64,000 nt of DNA from JADKFD01 sp050250665 (GTDB lineage: Bacteria; Pseudomonadota; Gammaproteobacteria; Xanthomonadales; SZUA-5), in assembly GCA_050250665.1 (NCBI GenBank), contig JBFWOF010000003.1, positions 87,294-151,293 on the forward strand, in the 5' to 3' direction. The notes under the pieces were generated by a model. That model was not told where the DNA came from. It saw only the letters and a list, made by a program, of their open reading frames with translations, and ran no database searches. Both the position numbers and the translations under genes were made by a program. Of the stretch, positions 45,027 to 54,835 are shown one piece after another. Each line of letters starts with the position of its first letter. Within the stretch, counting starts at the first letter, position 1.

Positions 45027-48000
45027 TCAACGCTCGGTACGCCAGCTTGCCGACATCTTCTGTTCGGTACCGCTGATGCCTTCCAGCTCGATGTTCTCGG
45101 TGAGCCGGTAGCGCAGGATGACCAGTTGGGTGGCGTTGAGCAGGCTGGTGCCGTAGCCGACGAAGAAGCGCGGCGAGATGTACTTGCCGACCACCAGCGC
45201 CGAGCCGATGGCGGCGCCGAAACTCTCGACGCCGGCGGAAACGCCGATCTTCTGACCGATGCTGCCGGCCACCAGACCGCCGCCGGCTGACTGCAGCGCG
45301 CTGGCGTACTCGCCCACCTGCTGTCCGTCGGAGCCGCTGGCCGTGGCCAGGGGCCGGCCGAGCACCAGATAGGACACCGTTTCCGACTGATCCAGCGAGG
45401 GATCGGAATACAGACGAACCGCAGGCCTTCGGGCATTGCCGCGCACCTGTACGCCTACCCGCTGGCGGTCGATTTTCTTGACCGCGAGGATGTCCAGGCT
45501 GGGATTGTCGGCGCGACCCGTGAAGCCAAGGCGACCCCGCTCGATATCCAGTTTCTGACCGTAGGAGCTGTAGATGCCCCTGACCAGCATCTCGCCCTGC
45601 GCCTGCACCGGCGTGCCCGGCCGCTGGGTGACGCGGATACCGCCGCTGAGCGAGGCTTCGAGGCCGAATCCGCGCAGATCCACCGCGGAAATGAAGGCCA
45701 GGCTGATATCGGCCTTGATCGGCAATGGCGGCGGTGGCGGCGGCGCATCGACAATGACCACATCCTCCGATGCCGGCACCGTCGGCGCGAAGCGGTCCAG
45801 ATCGATCTTGCCCTCGCGCAACAACACGCCGCCTTCGATCTGGAAACCGTCCTTGTTCTGCTTGATCACGAAATTGCTGTCGCCGATCAGACGCACGGCC
45901 GGCAGGTCGACCAGTGCCGCATTGTCACCGCGGATCGTGATCTCGGTGGCGCCTTCCTCGTCGAGGCCGATCAGCCCTTGCAGATGCACACGGCCAGGGG
46001 CGATGCCGAGATCACCCTCCAGCCGCAGCAAGCCATCGTTTTCGAACAGCACGGTGAGCGTGCCGTCAGTGGCCTTGAGGCCGGCGGCCGGCAGCTCGAA
46101 GCTCAAGGCAGTGGCTTCGAGCTGTCCCTGCAGACTCGATGGCGCTGCCAGTGGTGCCCGCAACTCGCCGGACAGCGCGCCGCGCATGGACTGGACTTCG
46201 GCGGTGAGGCCGTCCACCAGACTGAGATCGCTGATGTCCAGATTGGCCACATATGCACCCTCGGCGGTATTCAGGCCGGTGGCGCGCACATTGATCTGGC
46301 CATGATCGACCAGATTCAGACGGGCGCTGAATTCGGCGGCGGCGCTGTCGAAACTGGCCAGCCCGTCAAAAGCCAGCGGCTCTTCCAGTTGGGTGGCACC
46401 GCGCAGCGTACCGGCCTCGATGCCGAAATCGAGTTTGCCGCCGAACTGGCCCTCGGGATCCAGGCTGAGCTGACCTCCGCCACTGAGCTTGCCGGTCACG
46501 GTCCAGTCGCTCGCTGGCGCCCACGCCTGCAATTCGGCCAGCGCCAGTTCGACCAGATCGATGTCGATCAGGGTCTGTTCGGCGCTGCGCTGCAGGCCGA
46601 TGCAGGCCCGCGCCGGTTTGGCGCTCAGACAGAGCGGCGCCATGCTGGTGGAATCCGCGGCCAGCCGCAGTGCCGCCGGTTCGGCCAGGGACCAGGCTGC
46701 GCCATGGATCGGTTCCAGTTCCAGCTTGTCGATCACGCCGGTCCAGACCTCGTCGACCAGCGAGCCGGCCAGACCCAGTTCAATTCTGCCCCGGGCTTCG
46801 CTGGCGACCAGCGACAAGCGATGTTCAGCCTGATTACCGCTCAGGCTCAGCTTCAGCGGCTTGATCACGGCACCTTCGCGAGTCAGTTCCGAAGCCGTCA
46901 GCTCCAGCGCCCAGCCGCTACCCTTGTCGATTTCGATCAGGCCGCCGCTGATGCCGTTGCTCTCGAAGTCACGCAACTGCAGCGTGGCTTCGGTGGCATC
47001 CACCAGATCGGCGTCCAGCCGGGTGCTGATGCGGCCGCTCAGCTTGCCATTCACGGGTGCCAGCAGTGACAGGTCAAAGTCCTTCAGATCGGCACTGATG
47101 CCCGCATCCTCAGCCACATTCAAGCCAAGTTGACCCTGGCCCCAGCTCAGGTCCAGCTTCCCGGCCGTGGGACTGGCATCGGTTCCGTCCAGTGTCCCGG
47201 TCAGAGCAAGCGCCTGTTCCCGCAGCGTACCCTTGAGATCGATCCCGGTCAGAGACCAATGCGATTCCTCAGCGACCGACACCGATGCATGCAGCTTGAC
47301 GTCCAGCGCGCCGGGCCAATCCGGCACCAGCAGGGCAGGATCAAGCGCAGCCACAGCCAGGTCGACCTCGATACTGGTGCTGTCTCCCAAGGCAATCTCG
47401 CCGGAAAGATCGACCCGACTTCGTTCCCAGCTCAGTTGCGAGGGCGCGATGACGATGCGCTCCGGCGTGCCCGCAGCACTGAGTTCGATGGGCCCGGAGG
47501 CCTCTCCCTGATGCCAGCTTCCGGACAGATCCAGCTGCCAGTCGTCGGCCCGACCGCCGAACTTGAGATCGCCGTCCAGACGCGGCGCCGGTTTCGGCAC
47601 ATCGCCACGCCAGTCGCCCAGCCACAGGCCCTTCATCCGGCCCGTGATCTGCCCGGGCCCAGCTTCAGCCGACAGCGGCCAGTAACCGCCGAAGGACAAG
47701 CTGCCGATGGCACGTGATTTGAGCTCGGCCCGCTCCAGGTGGACCTGATTGTTCTCGAGTCCGATACCGGCGATGGTCAGATTGAGGGTCTTGCCATCCA
47801 CGGTGACCGGGCCCTGGATGCCGAGTTTCTCGTTGGCATAGTCGAAACTGAGATCGATATCGAGCATGCGCACCGGCGCGTCCAGGCCGAAACTCTGCAG
47901 GTCCAGCGACTGCGCGCCAAAGCGCCCCTGCACACCTGGCGTGTCCAGCGGCTGGGCCAGGTTGGCTTCGAAATTCACTTCGCCGCCGCCTTCCATAGTC

Positions 48001-48695
48001 AAATCGACATTGACCTCGTCGAGATCGCCGGACAGCGTCAACTTGCCGCGATGGGCGACGGCCGGCAGCGTCCACTCGCCTTCGCTGGCCAATTCACCGG
48101 CCCAGTCGGCATTGGTATCGACCGCGGCACTGGTGCGCAGCGCAAATTCACCCTGACTGAGCGCCAGGCCTTCCACCTTCAACTTGCCATCGCGCAAGGC
48201 GATTTCGCGTGCTCCGACGGAGAACACCACCGGCGCATCGCCACCGAGATTGATTTCATTCGCCAGCAATTCGATGTTGCGCAGCACCACGTCCACGGGC
48301 AGGTCCAGACCACCGGGACGACCCACCGCCCCTGCTTCGGCGTCAGCCGTGCTTTCGCCGGACTCTTCGAAAGTGTAGCGGGCGCCCGAAAGCCGCAGCG
48401 ATTCCAGACTGAGCTCGCCGCCCAGCAGTGCCCACGGCCGCAGCTGCATGCGCAGCTGGACCGCGCTGATACGCACGCCCGGAGCCTTGATCACCGGTGT
48501 ATCCAGCTCAAAGCCCTGCGCCAGATTGCCGCGTAGTTGCTGATACTCGATGCTGCCGCCAGCGGCGCCCAACCCGCGCTGCAAGGTCCAGCCCAGTCCG
48601 GACTCGGTGTAGAGCAGCCAGTACAGGGCCAGCGACGTCAGCAGCAGCAACAGCGCTGCCGCGATCAGCACCCATTTCAGGATGCGCCGCCTCAC
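45027..48695 (-). CDS. tamB: TamB, inner-membrane component of the translocation and assembly module
   Basis: 1222 residues with one N-terminal membrane helix (~8-27) and a very long periplasmic body of beta-rich repeats. It ends in a DUF490 (TamB) domain (~880-1222, with RPGTPVQAQGEMLVRG, YLVLGRPLA and the final ...RYRLTENIELEG). It works with TamA in inserting certain outer-membrane proteins and is implicated in phospholipid transport to the outer membrane. It overlaps tamA by four bases (ATGA), so the two are translationally coupled. Confidence 0.93.
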   Translation of the reverse strand: MRRRILKWVLIAAALLLLLTSLALYWLLYTESGLGWTLQRGLGAAGGSIEYQQLRGNLAQGFELDTPVIKAPGVRISAVQLRMQLRPWALLGGELSLESLRLSGARYTFEESGESTADAEAGAVGRPGGLDLPVDVVLRNIELLANEINLGGDAPVVFSVGAREIALRDGKLKVEGLALSQGEFALRTSAAVDTNADWAGELASEGEWTLPAVAHRGKLTLSGDLDEVNVDLTMEGGGEVNFEANLAQPLDTPGVQGRFGAQSLDLQSFGLDAPVRMLDIDLSFDYANEKLGIQGPVTVDGKTLNLTIAGIGLENNQVHLERAELKSRAIGSLSFGGYWPLSAEAGPGQITGRMKGLWLGDWRGDVPKPAPRLDGDLKFGGRADDWQLDLSGSWHQGEASGPIELSAAGTPERIVIAPSQLSWERSRVDLSGEIALGDSTSIEVDLAVAALDPALLVPDWPGALDVKLHASVSVAEESHWSLTGIDLKGTLREQALALTGTLDGTDASPTAGKLDLSWGQGQLGLNVAEDAGISADLKDFDLSLLAPVNGKLSGRISTRLDADLVDATEATLQLRDFESNGISGGLIEIDKGSGWALELTASELTREGAVIKPLKLSLSGNQAEHRLSLVASEARGRIELGLAGSLVDEVWTGVIDKLELEPIHGAAWSLAEPAALRLAADSTSMAPLCLSAKPARACIGLQRSAEQTLIDIDLVELALAELQAWAPASDWTVTGKLSGGGQLSLDPEGQFGGKLDFGIEAGTLRGATQLEEPLAFDGLASFDSAAAEFSARLNLVDHGQINVRATGLNTAEGAYVANLDISDLSLVDGLTAEVQSMRGALSGELRAPLAAPSSLQGQLEATALSFELPAAGLKATDGTLTVLFENDGLLRLEGDLGIAPGRVHLQGLIGLDEEGATEITIRGDNAALVDLPAVRLIGDSNFVIKQNKDGFQIEGGVLLREGKIDLDRFAPTVPASEDVVIVDAPPPPPPLPIKADISLAFISAVDLRGFGLEASLSGGIRVTQRPGTPVQAQGEMLVRGIYSSYGQKLDIERGRLGFTGRADNPSLDILAVKKIDRQRVGVQVRGNARRPAVRLYSDPSLDQSETVSYLVLGRPLATASGSDGQQVGEYASALQSAGGGLVAGSIGQKIGVSAGVESFGAAIGSALVVGKYISPRFFVGYGTSLLNATQLVILRYRLTENIELEGISGTEQKMSASWRTER

Positions 48696-50515
48696 AGCTC
48701 TGGCCCGATGGTCAGATGCAGGCGTATGCCCGAGCCATCACCGGCCACTGGATGGGCCAGATCCACCCGCACCAGGCCCACCGGCGATCGCCAGCGCAGG
48801 CCCACACCGACGCCCGCGGCCAGTTCGAAATCACCGACATTGAAGGCGTTGCCGGCATCCACGAATCCGGCCAGACCGAAGTCGCCAAACAGATGCTTCT
48901 CGTATTCAAAGGAGCCGACCGCCAGATAGTGGCCGCCGCCGACATTGCCCAGCGCATTCGGCGGGCCCAGGGTCTGGTAGGCGAATCCGCGCAGATTGCG
49001 ATCACCACCGGCGTAGAAGCGCAGCTCCGGCGGCATTTTCTCGAAGTCATCGGTCCACAGAGCGCCCAGTGCCAGACGCGCAAACCAGCGGTTGCGCTCG
49101 CCCTGCGGCCGCAGCAGCTTGGCCTCGGCACGCACCTGGGCGAAGCTGGCATCACCGAGCCCAGTGGGTGCGCCACGCGCCTCCAGGCTCAGGGACCAGC
49201 CCTGACGCGGATTCAGGAAATCATCGGCGAGGCGCCGGGTCCAGCGCACCTCCGGGTAGAACAAGGTGCTTGATCCCGGAATCTCGCCGGCCACGAAATC
49301 ACCGACCTGGGCGGCCAGACCGTAGGCGAACAGACCCTGGTCGTTCTCCCGGATCTTTGAGATCTGCAGGGTGCTGACCTTCTGCGTGGAGGTATCGGTT
49401 TCCTCGTCTCTGTAGCCGAGGTTGATGCCTATCGATTCACGATCCGAGGCCCGCAGGGGAATCAGATACTGGCCGCTCACCGACGTCAGCCGCTGGCTGA
49501 GTTCGGCGCGGCTGGAGAACTTGTGGCCGGACTGGTTGACCCAGCGTCGGGTCATGCCACCGAGCACACCGACACCGCTGTCGGTGCCGAAGCTGACACC
49601 GCCGGTATAGACGCTGCGCTTCGCGGGTGAGACCCGGACCACGATGGGCACCGTTTCGCCCACGGCGTTGGGCTTGTCGGCGGTGACTTCGACCTCGCTG
49701 AAATAATCGCTGTCGAGCAGGCGCTGCTGCAATTCGATCAGCCGGTCCAGCCGGTAGGGCTTGCCCTGCTCGTAGGGCAGATAGCCACTGAGCACCTCAT
49801 CGGGCAACTGCGAACCCTGATAGCTGGTCGGACCGAAAGCGAAACGCGGCCCGGAAACGAACTTCAGATCGACGCGGGCGCTGTGATCGGCCAGTCGCAC
49901 GGCGACGCGCTTGCGCAATATCTCGGCATCCAGATAGCCGCGCTCGGCCAGCGCATCCTCGATTCGGGCCTTGCTGGCCTCGTAGATTCGATGGTCCAGT
50001 TGCGCGTCGACGGCGGGCGCAAACTCGGCCACCGCCTGTTTCACCGCCTTGTCCTCGCCCCCTGGGCCATCCACCTCCAGGGAAACGTCGCTGACCGTGG
50101 TCGGCACCCCGGGATCGACCGCGAAGCGCGCCATCCAGGTGCTGCCCTCCAGTTCCAGCGTACTCTGGACCTCGGCATGGTAGTAACCGAAGGGCTGCAG
50201 CGCCTTGCTCATCTGCGCACGCGCGCGTCCATAGACGCGCCGAACCAGGGCGTCGCTGGCGTCGCTTCGGGACATCAACCCCTTGAGCTCCAGCGATCCC
50301 GATACCGCCTGGCGCATTTCACCCTTGACCCCGGTGATGAAGACACGAACGCGCTGCTGACTGCGATCCCTGGGCGCGGAACGGTCCGAAGAATCGGTCG
50401 GCGGTGCCTTCTCCTGGTCACTCCAGAGCGTCGCGCAGGCGGGGAGCGTCAACACCATCGCAATCAGCAGCAGCTTTCGCAATCCGGCTTTTCCGAGCTT
50501 GTGGTTCAATGTCAT
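48692..50515 (-). CDS. tamA: TamA, outer-membrane BamA-family assembly factor
   Basis: 607 residues: signal or lipoprotein-like leader (~1-27), POTRA domains (~55-290, e.g. ALQPFGYYHAEV, ALAERGYLDAEI), and a 16-strand Omp85 barrel (~300-607) ending in LHLTIGPEL. The barrel lid motif is seen as RFYAGGDRNLRGF (canonical (V/I)RGF). It forms the outer-membrane half of TAM with TamB. The pair is transcribed leftward from the region shared with degP, which is divergent. Confidence 0.92.
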   Translation of the reverse strand: MTLNHKLGKAGLRKLLLIAMVLTLPACATLWSDQEKAPPTDSSDRSAPRDRSQQRVRVFITGVKGEMRQAVSGSLELKGLMSRSDASDALVRRVYGRARAQMSKALQPFGYYHAEVQSTLELEGSTWMARFAVDPGVPTTVSDVSLEVDGPGGEDKAVKQAVAEFAPAVDAQLDHRIYEASKARIEDALAERGYLDAEILRKRVAVRLADHSARVDLKFVSGPRFAFGPTSYQGSQLPDEVLSGYLPYEQGKPYRLDRLIELQQRLLDSDYFSEVEVTADKPNAVGETVPIVVRVSPAKRSVYTGGVSFGTDSGVGVLGGMTRRWVNQSGHKFSSRAELSQRLTSVSGQYLIPLRASDRESIGINLGYRDEETDTSTQKVSTLQISKIRENDQGLFAYGLAAQVGDFVAGEIPGSSTLFYPEVRWTRRLADDFLNPRQGWSLSLEARGAPTGLGDASFAQVRAEAKLLRPQGERNRWFARLALGALWTDDFEKMPPELRFYAGGDRNLRGFAYQTLGPPNALGNVGGGHYLAVGSFEYEKHLFGDFGLAGFVDAGNAFNVGDFELAAGVGVGLRWRSPVGLVRVDLAHPVAGDGSGIRLHLTIGPEL

Positions 50516-50644
50516 GCCCTAAACATAGCGCGACTGGCGTCAATATGGACTGACGCCAGTCGCAGCGGTCCTGACCCGACCGGAGATCGGCACGGGAGCG
50601 GCGCCACGAATCGTTAAATCTGCCTGATTGGCGCAACGTTTCGC

Positions 50645-50671
50645 GGAACCTGAACGCAGATTGCGGTCTAA
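50645..50671 (+). promoter_or_regulatory. Putative sigma-E-type promoter of degP
   Basis: GGAACCT (50645-50651) then a 14-base spacer and GTCTAA (50666-50671), close to the extracytoplasmic sigma-E pattern GGAACTT-N15/16-TCTRA-like -10. The spacer is one or two bases shorter than the E. coli norm. It lies about 38 bases before the degP start. Confidence 0.4.
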
Positions 50672-50709
50672 GCCCCGGTATCCCTTCCCCACAAGAAGAC
50701 CCTGACCCT

Positions 50710-52194
50710 ATGTCTCAGACTCGAGTTGGAGTGGTTGTGACCCTGGTGGCCCTGGCGATCGGAGCTGGCCTGTATGCGCAGTCCGGCACGCGCGCCGAAG
50801 CCCAGGCCACGGAAATGTCGCGCCCGGCAGAATCGGCTGCCGCCATTTCCAGCAGCGGCATCGCCCTGCCCGACTTCCGCGACATCGTGCGCCGCAATCG
50901 CGAAGTGGTGGTACAGATCGCCGTACGCGGTCAGGACCGCCGCTTTCATCAGCAGTTCGGCGATGACAGCCCGTTTGGCGAGTTCTTCCGACGCTTCGGC
51001 ATTCCCGGCAATCCGGGCGATCCCGATGGCGGCGGACAGGCCCCCGAGCGCCGCGGGTCGGGCTCGGGCTTCATCATCGGCAGCGAAGGTCGCATCCTGA
51101 CCAATGCCCATGTGGTCAAGGACGCCGACGAAATCACCGTGACGCTGTCGGACAATCGCGAGTTCAAGGCCAAGGTACTGGGCTCGGACGAACGCACCGA
51201 TGTGGCGCTGATCGAGATCGAAGCCAAGGATCTGCCGGTTGCCCGCCTCGGTGACTCCGACCAGATCGAAGTCGGCGAATGGGTGCTGGCCATCGGCGCC
51301 CCCTTCGGCATGAGCTATACCGCTACGCAGGGCATCGTCAGCGCCACCGAGCGCCAGCTGCGCGAGACCTATGTGCCCTTCATCCAGACCGATGCTGCGG
51401 TTAATCCTGGAAACTCCGGTGGTCCGCTGTTCAATGCCCGGGGTGAAGTGATCGGCATCAACTCGCAGATTCTGTCGGGCAGCGGCGGCTACATGGGTCT
51501 GAGCTTCGCCATTCCGATCAACACCGCCACCCTGATCGCCACCCAGCTGGCCGACAAGGGCTTCGTCGAACGCGGCTACCTCGGCATCCAGTTCCAGCCG
51601 GTGGGCGGACGCGAGGCGCGCGCCTTTGGCCTGGATCGCCCGCGCGGCGCGCTGGTGGCCTCGGTTGAGCCGGGCGGCCCGGCCGAAAAGGCCGGCTTCC
51701 AGCGCGGCGACATCGTGCTCAGCTACAACGGCAAGGTGCTGGAAACTTCGGGCGAGTTGCCGCCGCTGGTGGGCGCGACCCCGGTCGGCGCCAAGGCCAA
51801 GGTCAAGGTGCTGCGCGACGGCAAGACCAGGGAACTGACCGTCACCATCGGCAAGCTGGACGAAGAGGCGGTGGCCGGCAGCGGCAGCCGTGGCCGCGGC
51901 GAGCCGGCGGAAGAGCGCGAAAGCCGCCTCGGCCTGGCGCTGTCCGATCTGACCGACGAGCAGCGCGAACAGCTCAAGATCGACGGTGGCGTTTTGATCA
52001 CCGGCGTGCAACCCGGCCCGGCCGCGCGTGCCGGATTGGCCCGCGGCGATGTCATCCTCGAAGCCAACCGCAAGAAGGTGGATTCGATCAGCGCCCTGCG
52101 CAAGGCCATCGAAGACGCCGACGAGGACGACGCCACGCTGTTGCTGGTCAAGCGCGGCGCCGGCTCCCTGTTCATCGTGATCGAACCCGAGTAA
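50710..52194 (+). CDS. degP: Periplasmic serine protease/chaperone, DegP/HtrA type
   Basis: 494 residues with an N-terminal signal or anchor (~5-25). Trypsin-like triad: His134 in TNAHVV, Asp164 in TDVALIEI, Ser236 in NPGNSGGPL. Two PDZ domains (~265-365 and ~395-490: RGYLGIQF..., GVLITGVQPGPAARAGLARGD) mark the Do/DegP class rather than DegS. It degrades or refolds damaged envelope proteins; the gene is divergent from tamAB. The symbol could also be mucD/algW-like by lineage, so degP is used as the class name. A heptad repeat array starts three bases after its stop. Confidence 0.93.
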   Translation: MSQTRVGVVVTLVALAIGAGLYAQSGTRAEAQATEMSRPAESAAAISSSGIALPDFRDIVRRNREVVVQIAVRGQDRRFHQQFGDDSPFGEFFRRFGIPGNPGDPDGGGQAPERRGSGSGFIIGSEGRILTNAHVVKDADEITVTLSDNREFKAKVLGSDERTDVALIEIEAKDLPVARLGDSDQIEVGEWVLAIGAPFGMSYTATQGIVSATERQLRETYVPFIQTDAAVNPGNSGGPLFNARGEVIGINSQILSGSGGYMGLSFAIPINTATLIATQLADKGFVERGYLGIQFQPVGGREARAFGLDRPRGALVASVEPGGPAEKAGFQRGDIVLSYNGKVLETSGELPPLVGATPVGAKAKVKVLRDGKTRELTVTIGKLDEEAVAGSGSRGRGEPAEERESRLGLALSDLTDEQREQLKIDGGVLITGVQPGPAARAGLARGDVILEANRKKVDSISALRKAIEDADEDDATLLLVKRGAGSLFIVIEPE

Positions 52195-52523
52195 CGGCTG
52201 GTTGTTGGTTGCTGGTTGCTGGTTGTTGGTTGCTGGTTGCTGGTTGCTGGTTGTTGGTTGTTGGTTGCTGGTTGTCGGTTGTTGGTGCTCGACTTTGGTA
52301 GCCCGGGACAGCGCGCAGCGCTGCCCGGGTAGTGACGCGCCAAGACCCCGGTGAGCCGCTGCGCGGCGGATCCGGGCTACTGGAGCAGCCCAATCTCCGC
52401 CAAGCCACGGGTCGGCAGATCCATAGCACCTGCCTGCAAGTGCTTCTGCTATACCGGCGGCCATCGTTCAACGGGGTTGATCGCGCAAGGCTGCGATCAG
52501 CTCCCAGGCCGGAGTAGCCCATC
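52195..52523. repeat. degP-pgm gap: heptad array plus composite repeat
   Basis: About 330 bases with no gene. First a (GCTGGTT)/(GTTGGTT) heptad array (52197-52287), then the 'GTAGCCCGG...GCGCGCAGCGCT...GTGACGCGC' segment (~52310-52372) shared with 44715-44782; the last ~100 bases may hold the pgm promoter. Confidence 0.75.
52197..52287 (+). repeat. Thirteen-unit 7-bp tandem array, G(C/T)TGGTT
   Basis: Perfect seven-base phase for 12 units plus one slightly changed unit, starting three bases after the degP stop (TAA). Units vary only at position 2 (C or T) plus one 'GTCGGTT'. A related array in reverse orientation follows the SDR gene at 56578-56640. Confidence 0.85.
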
Positions 52524-54170
52524 TTGACCACCGAACTCAGCCCGCTGGCCGGGCAAAGCGCAGCGCAGTTGCCGCTGCTTGATGTCGCCGCCCTGCTGAC
52601 CGCCTACAGCGATCTGAAGCCCGACCCGAGCGAGGCCACGCAGCGAGTGTCCTTTGGCACCTCGGGTCATCGCGGACGCGCGCTTTCCCGCAGCTTCAAT
52701 GACTGGCACGTGCGCGCCATCGCCCAGGCGGTGTGCGAATACCGCTCGGCGCAAGGCATCGACGGTCCGCTGTTCATCGGTTGCGACACCCATGCGCTGT
52801 CGCAGCCGGCCTTCGAAAGCGTACTCGGAGTGCTCGCGGGCAATGGGGTCCACGCCATGATCTCGCTCGGCGGCGAATACACGCCCACGCCGGCGGTCTC
52901 GCACGCCATCCTGACCCACAACCGCGACCGCACCCGGGGACTCGCGGACGGTCTGGTGATCACGCCCTCCCATAATCCGCCGGAATATGGCGGCATCAAG
53001 TACAACCCCACCGACGGCGGCCCAGCCGGCACCGCCATCACCCGCTGGATCGAGACCCGGGCCAATGCGCTGCTGCAAGCCGGCCTCGCTGGCGTGCGCA
53101 GCCTCTCCTTCGCTCAGGCGCTGGCGGCCGACACCACCCACCGCCATGACTACCTCGGCCTGTACGTCGCCGATCTCTCCGCGGTGCTGGATCTGGAGGT
53201 GATTGCAGCGGCAGGCCTGAACGTCGGCGTCGATCCGCTCGGAGGCGCCGGACTGCACTATTGGCCGCGGATTGCCGAGACCTACGGCCTGAAACTGAAG
53301 CTGGTCAGCGAAGAACTGGATCCGACCTTTGCCTTCATGAGTCTGGATTGGGATGGCGCCATCCGCATGGACCCCTCCTCTGCCCATGCGATGCAGCGCC
53401 TGCTCGGCATGTCCGCCGACTTCGACATCGCCTTCGCCTGCGACACCGATTACGACCGCCACGGCATCGTGACCCCGAGTGCCGGGCTGCTGCCGTCCAA
53501 TCACTATCTGTGCGTGGCCATCGATTACCTGTTTCGCCACCGCAGCGGCTGGAGCGCCAGCGCGGCCATCGGCAAGACCGTGGTCAGCAGCGCGCTGATC
53601 GACCGCGTCGCCGCGCGCCTGGGCCGCGGCCTGTACGAAGTTCCGGCTGGCTTCAAGTGGTTTGCCGAGGGCCTGCACCGCGGCGAGCTTGGTTTCGCCG
53701 GTGAGGAAAGCGCCGGCGCCACTTTTCTGCGCAAGGACGGCAGTGCCTGGACCACCGACAAGGACGGCATTACCGCGGCGCTGCTATCGGCCGAGATCAC
53801 CGCCCGCTGTGGCCGCGATCCTGGAGAGCTCTACCGCAGCTTGACCGATGAACTCGGTGTACCGCTGAGCCGGCGGGTCGAGGCCGCCGCCTCGGCGTCA
53901 CAGCGCGCCCGACTGGGCAGCCTCAGGGCTGCCGATCTCTCCAGTCGTGCGCTGGCCGGAGATCCGATTCTGCAGATTCTGGATCGAGCCCCCGGCAATG
54001 ACGCGGCACTGGGCGGCATCAAGGTGCTTACCGCGCAGGGCTGGTTTGCGGCGCGCCCTTCGGGCACCGAGGACATCTACAAGATTTATGCGGAGAGCTT
54101 CCGCGACGAGAAGCACCTGGATGCGATCGTGCAGCAGGCGCAGCAGGTGGTCGACGCCGCGATCGCCTGA
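52524..54170 (+). CDS. pgm: Phosphoglucomutase (alpha-D-glucose)
   Basis: 548 residues. The four-domain alpha-phosphohexomutase fold: catalytic phosphoserine loop TPSHNPP (Ser149), metal-binding DTDYDRHG (Asp307, 309, 311), sugar loop GEESAGATF and phosphate loop RPSGTEDIYKIY. It interconverts glucose-1- and glucose-6-phosphate for glycogen, trehalose and surface-sugar synthesis. It resembles the bacterial Pgm (E. coli type) by length and motifs. It lies alone, followed convergently by the HPF-like gene. Confidence 0.95.
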   Translation: MTTELSPLAGQSAAQLPLLDVAALLTAYSDLKPDPSEATQRVSFGTSGHRGRALSRSFNDWHVRAIAQAVCEYRSAQGIDGPLFIGCDTHALSQPAFESVLGVLAGNGVHAMISLGGEYTPTPAVSHAILTHNRDRTRGLADGLVITPSHNPPEYGGIKYNPTDGGPAGTAITRWIETRANALLQAGLAGVRSLSFAQALAADTTHRHDYLGLYVADLSAVLDLEVIAAAGLNVGVDPLGGAGLHYWPRIAETYGLKLKLVSEELDPTFAFMSLDWDGAIRMDPSSAHAMQRLLGMSADFDIAFACDTDYDRHGIVTPSAGLLPSNHYLCVAIDYLFRHRSGWSASAAIGKTVVSSALIDRVAARLGRGLYEVPAGFKWFAEGLHRGELGFAGEESAGATFLRKDGSAWTTDKDGITAALLSAEITARCGRDPGELYRSLTDELGVPLSRRVEAAASASQRARLGSLRAADLSSRALAGDPILQILDRAPGNDAALGGIKVLTAQGWFAARPSGTEDIYKIYAESFRDEKHLDAIVQQAQQVVDAAIA

Positions 54171-54196
54171 TCGCGGCGTCAGCACTGGCGCTGGAC

Positions 54197-54544
54197 TCAG
54201 ATTTCCGCCGGTCGCGTGTCATCGGCACGGCGACGATCTTCCAGCCGACCGAGCTGACTGTCGATCACTCGCAGCAGCTTGCTGGTGGCGCCACTGACGG
54301 ACAGGTCCAGGGTGGCGGCGTGATGAGTCACGGCCACCGGTTGACGCCGTTCCAGACGCGCCTCGAGGGTGCAGCGATGATCATGCTGCCCGTTCTTTTC
54401 ACCGTTCTCGTCGCTCAGATGAACCTCGATCCGGGTGATGTGATCGCTGACGCGCGCCAGCGCGCTGCTCAGATCCGCACTGACCCTGGCCACCAGTGCT
54501 TCGCGGGCTTCGATGTGGTGACCTGTATTGACCTGAATCTGCAT
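54197..54544 (-). CDS. Ribosome hibernation factor, HPF/RaiA-type (sigma-54 modulation family)
   Basis: 115 residues. Beta-alpha fold starting MQIQVNTGHHIE, then VSDHITRIEVHLSDENGEKN and a Leu/Asp-rich helix; this is the short S30AE (RaiA/HPF) domain without the long-form C-terminal dimerisation part. Such proteins bind the 30S A-site and stop translation in stress or starvation. It has an AGGAG ribosome site and converges with pgm. Subtype (hpf, raiA or a third paralogue) cannot be fixed by sequence alone. Confidence 0.8.
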   Translation of the reverse strand: MQIQVNTGHHIEAREALVARVSADLSSALARVSDHITRIEVHLSDENGEKNGQHDHRCTLEARLERRQPVAVTHHAATLDLSVSGATSKLLRVIDSQLGRLEDRRRADDTRPAEI

Positions 54545-54835
54545 GGTTTTCTCCTGTGTTTATCCTGCGGCCGATCTGACCCAGTCTGAGCAACGCCGAG
54601 CACGATCTCGGTGCGCACGCGAACGGTATATCAGGAAGCCATGGGCGATCATCGCATTTGGATCAATGTTGTGCCTCGGCGTGAGTCCGGCGAGCAAGCG
54701 TGAGAAAAGCGTGAATGCCGAGCGCAATCGGGCCGGAAACCGCACATTGATTGCAAATGTAGACCTATGACCACTGGCGCTGACGCCTTGTGCACTGCAA
54801 CATAGGCTTTGCACCAATTCGGGGAGCGCGCATCC

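Noticed and set aside
50668..52464. 598-codon minus-strand frame opposite degP
   Set aside because: Its N-terminal part is the translation of the heptad array (NNQQPAT-type) and the rest lies opposite the catalytic motifs of DegP; not a real gene.
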